DNA of 64,000 nucleotides from Streptomyces sp. NRRL F-6131. Lineage in GTDB: Bacteria; Actinomycetota; Actinomycetes; Streptomycetales; Streptomycetaceae. The notes under the pieces were generated by a model. It made no database searches. It was not told the origin of the DNA and saw nothing but the letters and a program-made list of their open reading frames with translations. This document shows positions 57,665 to 64,000 of this stretch, in pieces. Each line of letters begins with the position of its first letter. The stretch's first letter is position 1. The stretch lies in contig JOHN01000022.1 in assembly GCA_000719695.1 (NCBI GenBank), forward strand, positions 73,480 to 137,479. Reading direction: 5' to 3'. Both the position numbers and the translations under genes were made by a program.

Positions 57665-58147
57665 GTGGCGACCTCGGAGGACTTGGTGGCGGACGGCCCG
57701 GCGGCCGGTACGGCGGCGCGGCGTCGGCCGCCGGTGCTGCGCGGGCAGGGGCCGGCGGTGGCGGTGGTCGCGGTGGGCGGGGCCCTGGGGGCGGTGGCCC
57801 GGTACGGGGCGGGGCTGCTGTGGCCGACCGGCCCGTCGGCCTTCCCGTGGACGACGCTGCTGGTGAACGCGGTGGGGTGCGCCGTGATCGGGGTCTTCCT
57901 GGTGGCGATCACCGAGGGCCGGCCGGCCCACCCGCTGCTGCGGCCGTTCTTCGGGACGGGGGTGCTGGGCGGGTTCACGACCTTCTCGACGTACGCGGTG
58001 GACGTCCGCCGGCTGGTCGAGGAGGGGCGGCCGGGACCGGCGGTGGCGTACCTGGGGCTGACGGTGCTGGCGGCGCTGGCGGCGGTCCGGGTGGGGGCCG
58101 TGGTGACGCGCCGTCTGCTGCTGCGCGGGGCCGGGCGGGCGGCATGA
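57665..58147 (+). CDS. crcB: Fluoride exporter CrcB/Fluc subunit 1
   Basis: This protein of about 160 residues has four hydrophobic helices. It contains [40 protein letters not shown] with the pore Asn, and [20 protein letters not shown] with the conserved Phe/Ser/Thr pore-lining residues. Fluc channels are dual-topology or heterodimeric and export fluoride. It carries an N-terminal extension of about 30 residues. The start may be GTG 57665 or GTG 57650. The operon continues with DUF190 and a second crcB, both with 4-bp overlaps. Confidence 0.92.
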   Translation: MATSEDLVADGPAAGTAARRRPPVLRGQGPAVAVVAVGGALGAVARYGAGLLWPTGPSAFPWTTLLVNAVGCAVIGVFLVAITEGRPAHPLLRPFFGTGVLGGFTTFSTYAVDVRRLVEEGRPGPAVAYLGLTVLAALAAVRVGAVVTRRLLLRGAGRAA

Positions 58148-58617
58148 CGGCCGGGGCGGCAGGAGCGTCGGGGGCTTCCGGAGCGTCGGGGGCTTCCGGA
58201 GCGTCGGGGGCGTCCGGAGCGTCGGGGGACTCCCGGCGGGGCGGTCCGGCGCTGCGGCTGACCGTGCTGGTGGGCGAGAACGACCGGTGCCGCCATCGCC
58301 CGCTGTACAGCGAGATCGTGCACCGGGCGCGGGCCGCCGGGCTGGCCGGGGCGAGTGTGTTCCGGGGGATCGAGGGGTTCGGCGCGTCCTCGCTGGTGCA
58401 CACGGCGCGGTTGCTGTCGTTGAGCGGGGACCTGCCGGTGGCGGTGGTGATCGTGGACGCGGAGGAGCGGGTGCGGGCGTTCCTGCCGGTGCTGGACGGG
58501 CTGGCGGTGGCGGGGCTGGTGACGCTGGAGCGCTGCGAGGTGGTCCGGTGCGCCGGGCCGGGCGCCACCGGAGGGGCCGGCACGGGGTCGGCCGGCACGG
58601 GGGAGGGCGGGGCGTGA
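58144..58617 (+). CDS. DUF190 protein
   Basis: This 157-residue PII-like DUF190 protein has core [60 protein letters not shown] and [20 protein letters not shown]. The N-terminus is a Gly-Ala-Ser repeat (about residues 4-29) encoded by 9/18-bp tandem repeats. DUF190 proteins are regularly found between paired crcB genes and may gate or sense fluoride transport. This role is inferred from context. Its ATG overlaps the crcB stop (ATGA) and its stop overlaps the next start (GTGA). Confidence 0.9.
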   Translation: MTAGAAGASGASGASGASGASGASGASGDSRRGGPALRLTVLVGENDRCRHRPLYSEIVHRARAAGLAGASVFRGIEGFGASSLVHTARLLSLSGDLPVAVVIVDAEERVRAFLPVLDGLAVAGLVTLERCEVVRCAGPGATGGAGTGSAGTGEGGA

Positions 58618-58988
58618 ACTGGCTGCTGGTGGTGGCCGGCGCGGTGGTCGGCGCGCCGTTGCGGTACCTGACCGACCGGGCCGTGCAGTCCCGGCACGAC
58701 TCGGTCTTCCCCTGGGGGACCTTCACCGTGAACGTGGTGGGCTGCCTGGTCCTCGGGCTGGTGACCGGCGCGGTGGCGGCCGGCGCCGCGTCGTCGCGGG
58801 TCCAGCTGCTGCTGGGGACCGGGTTGTGCGGCGCGCTGACCACGTACTCGACGTTCTCGTACGAGACGCTGCGGCTGGCCGAGGGCGGGGCCGGGCGGTA
58901 CGCCCTGGCGAACGTCCTGGGGAGCGTCGCGGCGGGCCTGGCGGCGGTGTGGGCGGGTGCCGAGCTGGCCGCGGCCCTCTGGGGCTGA
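58614..58988 (+). CDS. crcB: Fluoride exporter CrcB/Fluc subunit 2
   Basis: This 124-residue protein has four hydrophobic helices. It contains [40 protein letters not shown] and [20 protein letters not shown], the Fluc pore motifs. It is a normal short CrcB without the N-terminal extension of its partner. The two subunits probably form a heterodimeric fluoride channel. The start is GTG 58614, overlapping the DUF190 stop. Confidence 0.93.
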   Translation: MNWLLVVAGAVVGAPLRYLTDRAVQSRHDSVFPWGTFTVNVVGCLVLGLVTGAVAAGAASSRVQLLLGTGLCGALTTYSTFSYETLRLAEGGAGRYALANVLGSVAAGLAAVWAGAELAAALWG

Positions 58989-59157
58989 CGGGCGCCCGTC
59001 GCACGCCTGAGCGAGGACCCGCGCTCGGCGCTCGTTCGAGTGCTCCCGGTGCGTCCGCCCGTGTCCGTGCGCCGGGGGCGCGCGTTGGACACCCGCAAGG
59101 GTGGCCGCGCGCGGTGGTGGGCGGCCCGGGCGGGGCGGGTGCGGGAGAGGGAACTCG

Positions 59158-59949
59158 GTGGCGGCGATGCGTGCGGTGTGTGCGGTGGTGGAGCGGGAGA
59201 CGGCGGCGGTCCGCGGCGGTGCGGTCCGGGCCGGCGCGGTGCGGGCGGCGGCGGTCCTGGCGGTGGCCGGGCTGGGGCTGACCGGGTGCATGTCGGTCGG
59301 GCCGGGCGCGGACGAGAAGCACCGCACGGCGCCGGTCGGCCAGGCGGGGACGCCGGCCAGGCCGGGAGCGACCGCGTCGGCCTCGCCGAGCGGCGGCGGC
59401 CACCAGGGCGGTGCGTCCGGGCGGTCGGAGCGCACGGGGGGCGCGCAGGCCCAGAACGCTTCGACCGGTGGCATGAACGCGGCCCCCGGTGAGCCGGCCA
59501 TCGGGGCCGACGGTGCGGTGGGCGTGGCGGGCGGCAACGGCGCGGGCGGTGTGAACGGCGCCCCCGCCGTCGCGGACCCCGTCCCGGCGGCGGCCCCCGG
59601 CGATCCCGCGCCCGGCGCCGGTGGCACGACCGGGGGCGCGAGCGCCACCCCCGCGCCCCGGCCGGGCGGCGCCGGCACCACGGGCGGGGCGGCCGGGGGC
59701 GCGGCGGGCACCGGCGACGCGGCCGGCGGCACCGGCCACCCCTCGGGCGGCGCCGGAACCACCACGGGCACCGGTGACGGCCGCTCCGGGGGCGCGACGG
59801 CCTCCGCCCCGGCGGCCAGCCCGACCGGGCGCCCGTCCTCCCCGGAGCCGGGCCGCACCACGCCCGCGGCGACGGCCACCCCGGCCCCGGAGCCGACACC
59901 CGTGCCGAGTGCCACCGCCGCCCCCAGCTCCGGGGCGGGCGGGCACTGA
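59158..59949 (+). CDS. Low-complexity putative lipoprotein
   Basis: This is a 263-residue protein. A basic/hydrophobic N-terminal segment leads to a lipobox-like AVAGLGLTGC near residue 41. The rest is almost entirely Gly, Ala, Thr, Pro and Ser in repeated GGAGTT/GTGDAAGG patterns, with no folded domain evident. GTG 59158 is preceded by GAGAGGGA. It could be an exported surface-anchored linker protein. The reading frame stays open through a very GC-rich stretch, so the call rests mostly on the lipobox and ribosome site. Confidence 0.5.
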   Translation: MAAMRAVCAVVERETAAVRGGAVRAGAVRAAAVLAVAGLGLTGCMSVGPGADEKHRTAPVGQAGTPARPGATASASPSGGGHQGGASGRSERTGGAQAQNASTGGMNAAPGEPAIGADGAVGVAGGNGAGGVNGAPAVADPVPAAAPGDPAPGAGGTTGGASATPAPRPGGAGTTGGAAGGAAGTGDAAGGTGHPSGGAGTTTGTGDGRSGGATASAPAASPTGRPSSPEPGRTTPAATATPAPEPTPVPSATAAPSSGAGGH

Positions 59950-59978
59950 CCTCCCGATTCACAGCCTCACCAGCACAT

Positions 59979-60008
59979 TTGCCTCCGATCCCCAGGGTCG
60001 TCTATGGT
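59979..60008 (+). promoter_or_regulatory. Candidate promoter for the DEAD-box helicase gene
   Basis: TTGCCT (59979-59984) and TATGGT (60003-60008) are separated by 18 bp in an AT-richer gap. This leaves a leader of about 140 nt with two TGGCGCCC repeats (about 60038 and 60055), like the long structured leaders of cold-shock RNA helicase genes. Confidence 0.45.
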
Positions 60009-60156
60009 GGTAGATCGTTCGTTTGATTCATTTGACTGGCGCCCTATTCCCATCTGGCGCCCTTGGCGCGTTCCGGCGATCCGTGGCTGACCGCATAGAG
60101 GCGGTTGTGAAACAGAACCCCGGACTTTGGCGCGTGCCACTTCCGGAAGGTTTTGC

Positions 60157-62331
60157 ATGTCTCTCGTTGACGACGCCCGCTTCGCCATGCCCGCGAGCGA
60201 GTCCGCCGCCGATGTCACCACCACCGCCCCCGAGGCCGACGCCGAGCTGATCGCCGCCGTCGACGCCGTCGAGGACACCACCACCGAGGCCCCCGAGGCC
60301 GTCGACGCCGAGGCCGCCGAGGACGCCGACGCGGAGCCGACCCTCACCTTCGGCGACCTGGGCCTGCCGGACGACGTCGTCCGCGCCCTCGCCAAGCGCG
60401 GCGTCACCACCCCGTTCCCGATCCAGGCCGCGACCATCCCGGACGCCCTGGCCGGCAAGGACGTGCTGGGCCGCGGTCGCACCGGCTCCGGCAAGACCCT
60501 CAGCTTCGGCCTGCCGCTGCTGACCCGCCTCGCCGACGGCGAGCGCACCCGCGCCAAGCAGCCGCGCGGTCTGATCCTCGTCCCGACCCGCGAGCTGGCC
60601 ATGCAGGTCGCCGACGCCCTGGAGCCCTTCGGCTCGGTGCTCGGCCTGCGCCTCAAGGTCGTCTGCGGCGGTACCTCGATGTCGAACCAGATCTACGCGC
60701 TGGAGCGCGGCGTCGACGTCCTGGTGGCCACCCCGGGCCGTCTGCGCGACCTGATCAACCGCGGCTCCGCCAAGCTCGACGACGTCCAGGTCGCCGTCCT
60801 CGACGAGGCCGACCAGATGGCCGACATGGGCTTCCTGCCCGAGGTCACCGAGATCCTCGACCAGGTGCCGGCCGGCGGCCAGCGCCTGCTGTTCTCCGCC
60901 ACCCTGGAGAACGAGATCGACACCCTGGTCAAGCGCTACCTGAACAAGCCGGTCACCCACGAGGTCGACCCGTCGGCCGGCGCCGTGACCACCATGACCC
61001 ACCACATCCTCGTGGTGAAGCCCAAGGACAAGGCGCCGATCACCAACGCGATCGCCGCCCGCAAGGGCCGCACGATCATCTTCGTCCGCACCCAGATGGG
61101 CGCCGACCGCGTCGCCGAGCAGCTCGTCGAGGCCGGTGTGAAGGCCGACGCGCTGCACGGCGGCATGACCCAGGGCGCCCGTACCCGGGTGCTGGGCGAC
61201 TTCAAGGACGGCTACGTCAACGTCGTCGTCGCCACCGACGTCGCCGCGCGCGGCATCCACGTCGACGGCATCGACCTGGTGCTGAACGTCGACCCGGCCG
61301 GCGACCACAAGGACTACCTGCACCGCTCCGGCCGCACCGCCCGGGCCGGCCGCTCCGGCACCGTCGTGACCCTGGTGCTGCCGCACCAGCGCCGCAGCGT
61401 CTTCCGCCTGATGGAGGACGCGGGCGTCGACGCCGGCCGCCACATCCTGGACCACGCCTTCGACGCCGAGGTGGCCCGGATCACCGGCGCCCGCTCGCTG
61501 GTCGAGGTCCAGGCGGAGAGCGCGGCCAACATCGCCGGCGCCGCCGAGCGCGAGATCGCCGACATGACCCGTCAGCTGGAGCGCGCGCAGCGTCGCGCCA
61601 CCGAGCTTCGCGAGGAGGCCGACCGGCTGGCCGCGCGGGCCGCGCGCGAGCGGGCCGAGCTGGGCATCGAGGACGAGGCCCCGGCCGCCGACGCCGAGGG
61701 TGCGGAGACCGTCGCCGCGACCGTGACCGAGCCGGTGGCCGCCGCCGAGCCGGCCGAGGAGCGCTCGCCGTCGTACCGCGAGGCGCGCAACGAGCGCCCG
61801 GCGTTCAACCGCGACCGTGACCGTGGCGACCGCGGTGGCTTCAACCGTGACCGTGACGACCGTGGTGGCCGTTCCTACGGTGACCGTGACCGTGGCGAGC
61901 GCGGCGGTTTCAACCGTGACCGTGACGACCGTGGTGGCCGTTCCTTCGGCGACCGTGACCGTGGCGAGCGCGGTGGCTTCAACCGTGACCGCGGTGGCTT
62001 CAACCGTGACGACCGTGGTGGCCGTTCCTTCGGTGACCGTGACCGTGGCGAGCGCGGCGGTTTCAACCGTGACCGTGACGACCGCGGCGGCCGCTCCTTC
62101 GGCGACCGTCCGGCCCGCACCTTCGGCGACCGCCCGGCCTTCAACCGCGACCGCGACGAGCGCGGCGGCAGCAGCAGCCGTCCGTTCTCCCGCCGTGACG
62201 ACCACCGTTCCGGTGGCCGTCCGCAGTCCGGCGGTGGCTTCAACCGTGACCGCGACGACCGCGGCGGCCGCTCCGGCGGCTCCAACTCCGGCTTCAACCG
62301 CGACGACCGCAAGCCGCGCTGGAAGAACTGA
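60157..62331 (+). CDS. DEAD-box ATP-dependent RNA helicase with RG-rich tail
   Basis: This is a 724-residue helicase. After an acidic N-terminus come the Q motif FPIQAATIP, Walker A GRTGSGKT, PTRELA, LDEADQMADMGF, FSATLE, then helicase C with FVRTQMGADR, ATDVAARGIHV and HRSGRTARAGRSG. A coiled segment (residues about 455-505) leads to a C-terminal tail (about 530-720) of some ten RDRDDRGGRSFGDRDRGERG-like repeats, probably RNA-binding. It is of the CshA/DeaD/RhlE type and is active in RNA turnover and cold adaptation. The ATG at 60157 follows GGAAGG. Confidence 0.95.
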   Translation: MSLVDDARFAMPASESAADVTTTAPEADAELIAAVDAVEDTTTEAPEAVDAEAAEDADAEPTLTFGDLGLPDDVVRALAKRGVTTPFPIQAATIPDALAGKDVLGRGRTGSGKTLSFGLPLLTRLADGERTRAKQPRGLILVPTRELAMQVADALEPFGSVLGLRLKVVCGGTSMSNQIYALERGVDVLVATPGRLRDLINRGSAKLDDVQVAVLDEADQMADMGFLPEVTEILDQVPAGGQRLLFSATLENEIDTLVKRYLNKPVTHEVDPSAGAVTTMTHHILVVKPKDKAPITNAIAARKGRTIIFVRTQMGADRVAEQLVEAGVKADALHGGMTQGARTRVLGDFKDGYVNVVVATDVAARGIHVDGIDLVLNVDPAGDHKDYLHRSGRTARAGRSGTVVTLVLPHQRRSVFRLMEDAGVDAGRHILDHAFDAEVARITGARSLVEVQAESAANIAGAAEREIADMTRQLERAQRRATELREEADRLAARAARERAELGIEDEAPAADAEGAETVAATVTEPVAAAEPAEERSPSYREARNERPAFNRDRDRGDRGGFNRDRDDRGGRSYGDRDRGERGGFNRDRDDRGGRSFGDRDRGERGGFNRDRGGFNRDDRGGRSFGDRDRGERGGFNRDRDDRGGRSFGDRPARTFGDRPAFNRDRDERGGSSSRPFSRRDDHRSGGRPQSGGGFNRDRDDRGGRSGGSNSGFNRDDRKPRWKN
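61797..62150 (+). repeat. Tandem repeat encoding the RG/RD-rich helicase tail
   Basis: Imperfect DNA repeats with a period near 66 bp (units such as GGCGGTTTCAACCGTGACCG) encode the Arg/Asp/Gly repeats of the helicase C-terminus. Near-identical units suggest recent expansion or homogenisation. Confidence 0.75.
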
Positions 62332-62380
62332 CGCCGGGTAGCGCCCGACGCGCAGCGCGCGTCGCGCACCGCACCTCATG

Positions 62381-62425
62381 ACGGCCACGGGCCCGCTCCG
62401 CACACCGGAGCGGGCCCGTGGCCGT
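62381..62425 (+). terminator. Terminator of the DEAD-box helicase gene
   Basis: A 20-bp perfect stem (62381-62400 with 62406-62425) and CACAC loop are followed by TGTCGTCC. It lies 50 bp after the helicase stop. Confidence 0.9.
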
Positions 62426-62550
62426 TGTCGTCCTCGGTGGTCGGCGTCCCCGTTGCCACCCGGCCCTCCGGCGACGCCGTCGGGCGCGTTGTTCTACGGC
62501 TGAGAATAACCAGTGGCGCGCCGCCTCCCCCATCGCCTACGGTCGCTCGC

Positions 62551-63417
62551 ATGAGCAGCAGATTGCGTGAGGTGGCGGCGGTCAACGAGGGCATCGTCGA
62601 GCGGGGGAGCTACCGCGCGTCCGGGGGCGAACCCGTCGATCTGGCCGACCGGTTGGCGGCGGCGCGGGCCGGGACGGTGTCGTACGACCCGGCCGGGCTG
62701 GACGCGCTGGTCGCGGCGGGCGGGCCGGGGCCGACGGCGGACTCCGGCACCGTCGAGGTCACGGCCGAGGGCAGCGTCCAGGCGGCCCGCCGACTGGTCG
62801 AGGCCGGGGCGGGGCCGGTCGGGGTGCTGAACTTCGCCTCCGCGCGGAACCCCGGCGGCGGCTACCTGCGCGGCGCCCGCGCCCAGGAGGAGGACGTCTG
62901 CCGCAGCGCCCTCCTCTACACCTGCCTGCTGGAGGCGCCGGACTACTACGAGGCGCACCGCGCCTCCGGTGACCTCCGGTACAGCCACCGGGTGATCGTC
63001 TCGCCCGAGGTGCCGGTGATCCGGGGCGACGACGGCGAGCTGCTGGCGCGGCCGTACGCCGTGACCTTCCTGACCTCGCCCGCGCCGAACGCCGGTCAGC
63101 TCGCCCTGCGCGCGGAGAAGGAGAGCGGCGACGGCACGGTGGACGTCCGGGAGGTGCTCGCCGAGCGGGCCGAGCGGGTGCTCGCCGCGGCGGCCCGGCA
63201 CGGGATCCGCACGCTGGTGCTGGGGGCGTGGGGCTGCGGGGTGTTCCGCAACGATCCGGCGGAGGTCGCGGAGGCGTTCGAGCGGGCGCTGGCCCGTTAC
63301 GGGGCGGCGTTCGACCGGGTGGTCTTCGCGGTCTGGGACCGGTCGCCGGTCTCGCCGAACCGGGCCGCGTTCGAGGCCCGGTTCGGCGGTCGGTCCGCTG
63401 CCCGGGGGGAGGGGTGA
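62551..63417 (+). CDS. Microbial PARG-like (TIGR02452) protein
   Basis: This 288-residue macrodomain-type protein has VLNFASARNPGGGYLRGARA followed by QEEDVCRSALLY. It is the GGG-x(6-8)-QEE signature of bacterial poly(ADP-ribose) glycohydrolases. TLVLGAWGCGVFRNDPAEVA then completes the macrodomain. These enzymes remove ADP-ribose from proteins or nucleic acids and are often cargo of stress or phage-related loci. The ATG at 62551 starts MSSRLREVAAVNEG. It stands alone after the helicase terminator. Confidence 0.9.
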   Translation: MSSRLREVAAVNEGIVERGSYRASGGEPVDLADRLAAARAGTVSYDPAGLDALVAAGGPGPTADSGTVEVTAEGSVQAARRLVEAGAGPVGVLNFASARNPGGGYLRGARAQEEDVCRSALLYTCLLEAPDYYEAHRASGDLRYSHRVIVSPEVPVIRGDDGELLARPYAVTFLTSPAPNAGQLALRAEKESGDGTVDVREVLAERAERVLAAAARHGIRTLVLGAWGCGVFRNDPAEVAEAFERALARYGAAFDRVVFAVWDRSPVSPNRAAFEARFGGRSAARGEG

Positions 63418-63457
63418 GCGGTGACGGGTGAGCCCTGACGGGTGAGGGCGGTCCCGC

Positions 63458-63796
63458 TCAGCCGGCCTTGCGGGTGACGAGTGCGGAGGTGACCGCCGAG
63501 GCGGCGGTGACCACCCCGGTGACGGCGAAGACGGAGGGCCAGGCGCCGATCTTCTTCGCCAGCGGGTGCGAGCCGCCGAAGGCCACCACGTACAGCCCCG
63601 TCAGGGCGGCTGCGGCAGGCGCGCCCGAGTGCCGGTTCCACTGCGCGGCGGCGCCCGCGCCGGCCACGGCCAGGACGGCGCCGCCGAGCTGCCGCTTGCC
63701 GGTCCACCGGGCGACGCCGTAGCCGCCGAGCAGACCGGCCGCCGCGGTCAGCGCGGCGGGTGCGGTGGACGTGAGCGCGTTCGGGATCCTTGCCAT
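63458..63796 (-). CDS. Small membrane protein of unknown function
   Basis: This 112-residue protein has about three to four hydrophobic helices (AALTAAAGLLGGYGVARWTG; LGGAVLAVAGAGAAAQW; AAAALTGLYVVAFGGSHPLA; SVFAVTGVVTAASAVTSAL). It starts MARIPNALTSTAPAA at the ATG at 63796. Similar small actinobacterial membrane proteins have no known function. It converges on the PARG-like gene. Confidence 0.75.
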   Translation of the reverse strand: MARIPNALTSTAPAALTAAAGLLGGYGVARWTGKRQLGGAVLAVAGAGAAAQWNRHSGAPAAAALTGLYVVAFGGSHPLAKKIGAWPSVFAVTGVVTAASAVTSALVTRKAG

Positions 63797-63924
63797 CGTC
63801 GGCTCCACTTCTCGACTCCCTGGCGGATCCGGTGGTGGATCCGCGGCGGACACCTCGGGACCTCCGGGACCTCTCGGGACTCCCCGGGGTCCCTCGGGCC
63901 CCTAGGAGCTGTTCAAGGTTCGGA

Positions 63925-64000
63925 TCATGTGGCTGCCGTTAGGGACTTCAGCCACATGATCGATCCGCGGAGGTGCAGGCCGGCCGTGTAGCTTTCCGGG
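63925..64000 (-). CDS. IS5-family transposase, C-terminal end (cut by window edge)
   Basis: The minus strand reads PESYTAGLHLRGSIMWLKSL followed by TAAT and a stop at 63925-63927. This aligns with PESYLAGLHLRASMIWIKDL at the end of the IS5 transposase at 54722. It is a related but different element, and most of it lies beyond the window. One end of the IS should lie near 63900-63924. Confidence 0.8.
   Translation of the reverse strand, partial: PESYTAGLHLRGSIMWLKSLTAAT

Overview
The window is high-GC actinobacterial DNA and almost certainly comes from Streptomycetaceae (Streptomyces or Kitasatospora). The evidence is G/C-rich third codon positions, many GTG starts, a BldC developmental regulator, WhiJ/BldB-associated DUF397, DUF3073, valine dehydrogenase, an actinobacterial-type HrpA with a large C-terminal region, and many small regulators. 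The order purF-purM-DUF3073-vdh-conserved gene-bldC-hrpA agrees with what I remember of the Streptomyces core chromosome (around SCO4086-SCO4092).

Layout. 0-5.1 kb: the start of an aldo/keto reductase behind a MerR-type promoter, a methyltransferase, a two-gene SMR efflux pair diverging from a MarR regulator, and metG. 5.3-9.1 kb: DUF397 with a fragment of an anti-sigma-like ATPase, a GNAT enzyme, purA and a lipid-kinase-like gene. 9.3-20.5 kb: the core block purF, purM, DUF3073, vdh, bldC, tRNA-Asp and hrpA. 20.7-28.4 kb: accessory enzymes (PH-domain membrane protein, alpha/beta hydrolase, MFS pump, quinone-oxidoreductase-like enzyme, acyltransferase, NmrA-like protein) and an IS701-like transposase-related protein.

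28.5-49.6 kb looks like a compact biosynthetic gene cluster without PKS or NRPS genes. The left, mostly rightward half supplies and modifies a chorismate-derived aromatic amine: transaldolase (erythrose-4-phosphate), type II DAHP synthase, PhzE-like ADIC synthase, DhbA-like dehydrogenase, WrbA-like flavoprotein, arylamine N-acetyltransferase, and a LuxE/LuxC pair of the kind that reduces aminohydroxybenzoic acids to aldehydes. The right, leftward half is a translationally coupled operon: an AMP-forming ligase, a salicylate-hydroxylase-like monooxygenase, and a CreE/CreD-like pair expected to make nitrous acid from aspartate. Together they predict a diazo, nitroso or N-N-bonded aminohydroxybenzoate or benzaldehyde product. 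The PhzE-like gene as it stands carries an internal deletion plus frameshift, and no isochorismatase (PhzD) is present, so either the cluster is crippled or the assembly is wrong there. PucR-type, TetR and possibly other regulators flank it. Four GGTCAATG direct repeats lie in the divergent promoter region.

49.2-53.7 kb: a VOC protein, a BBE-like oxidase, an ECF sigma factor with a membrane partner, and a second NmrA-like gene. 53.77-56.84 kb: a small island inserted at the 3' end of tRNA-Phe, bounded by a 45-bp direct repeat of the tRNA 3' half. It carries a Uma2-type gene, a complete IS5-family element and a gene of unknown function, but no integrase. Then come the tRNA-Glu/Asp/Phe operon, a zincin, a crcB-DUF190-crcB fluoride-exporter operon, a low-complexity lipoprotein, a DEAD-box RNA helicase with an RG-rich tail, a microbial-type PARG-like protein, a small membrane protein, and the end of a second IS5-type transposase cut by the window edge.
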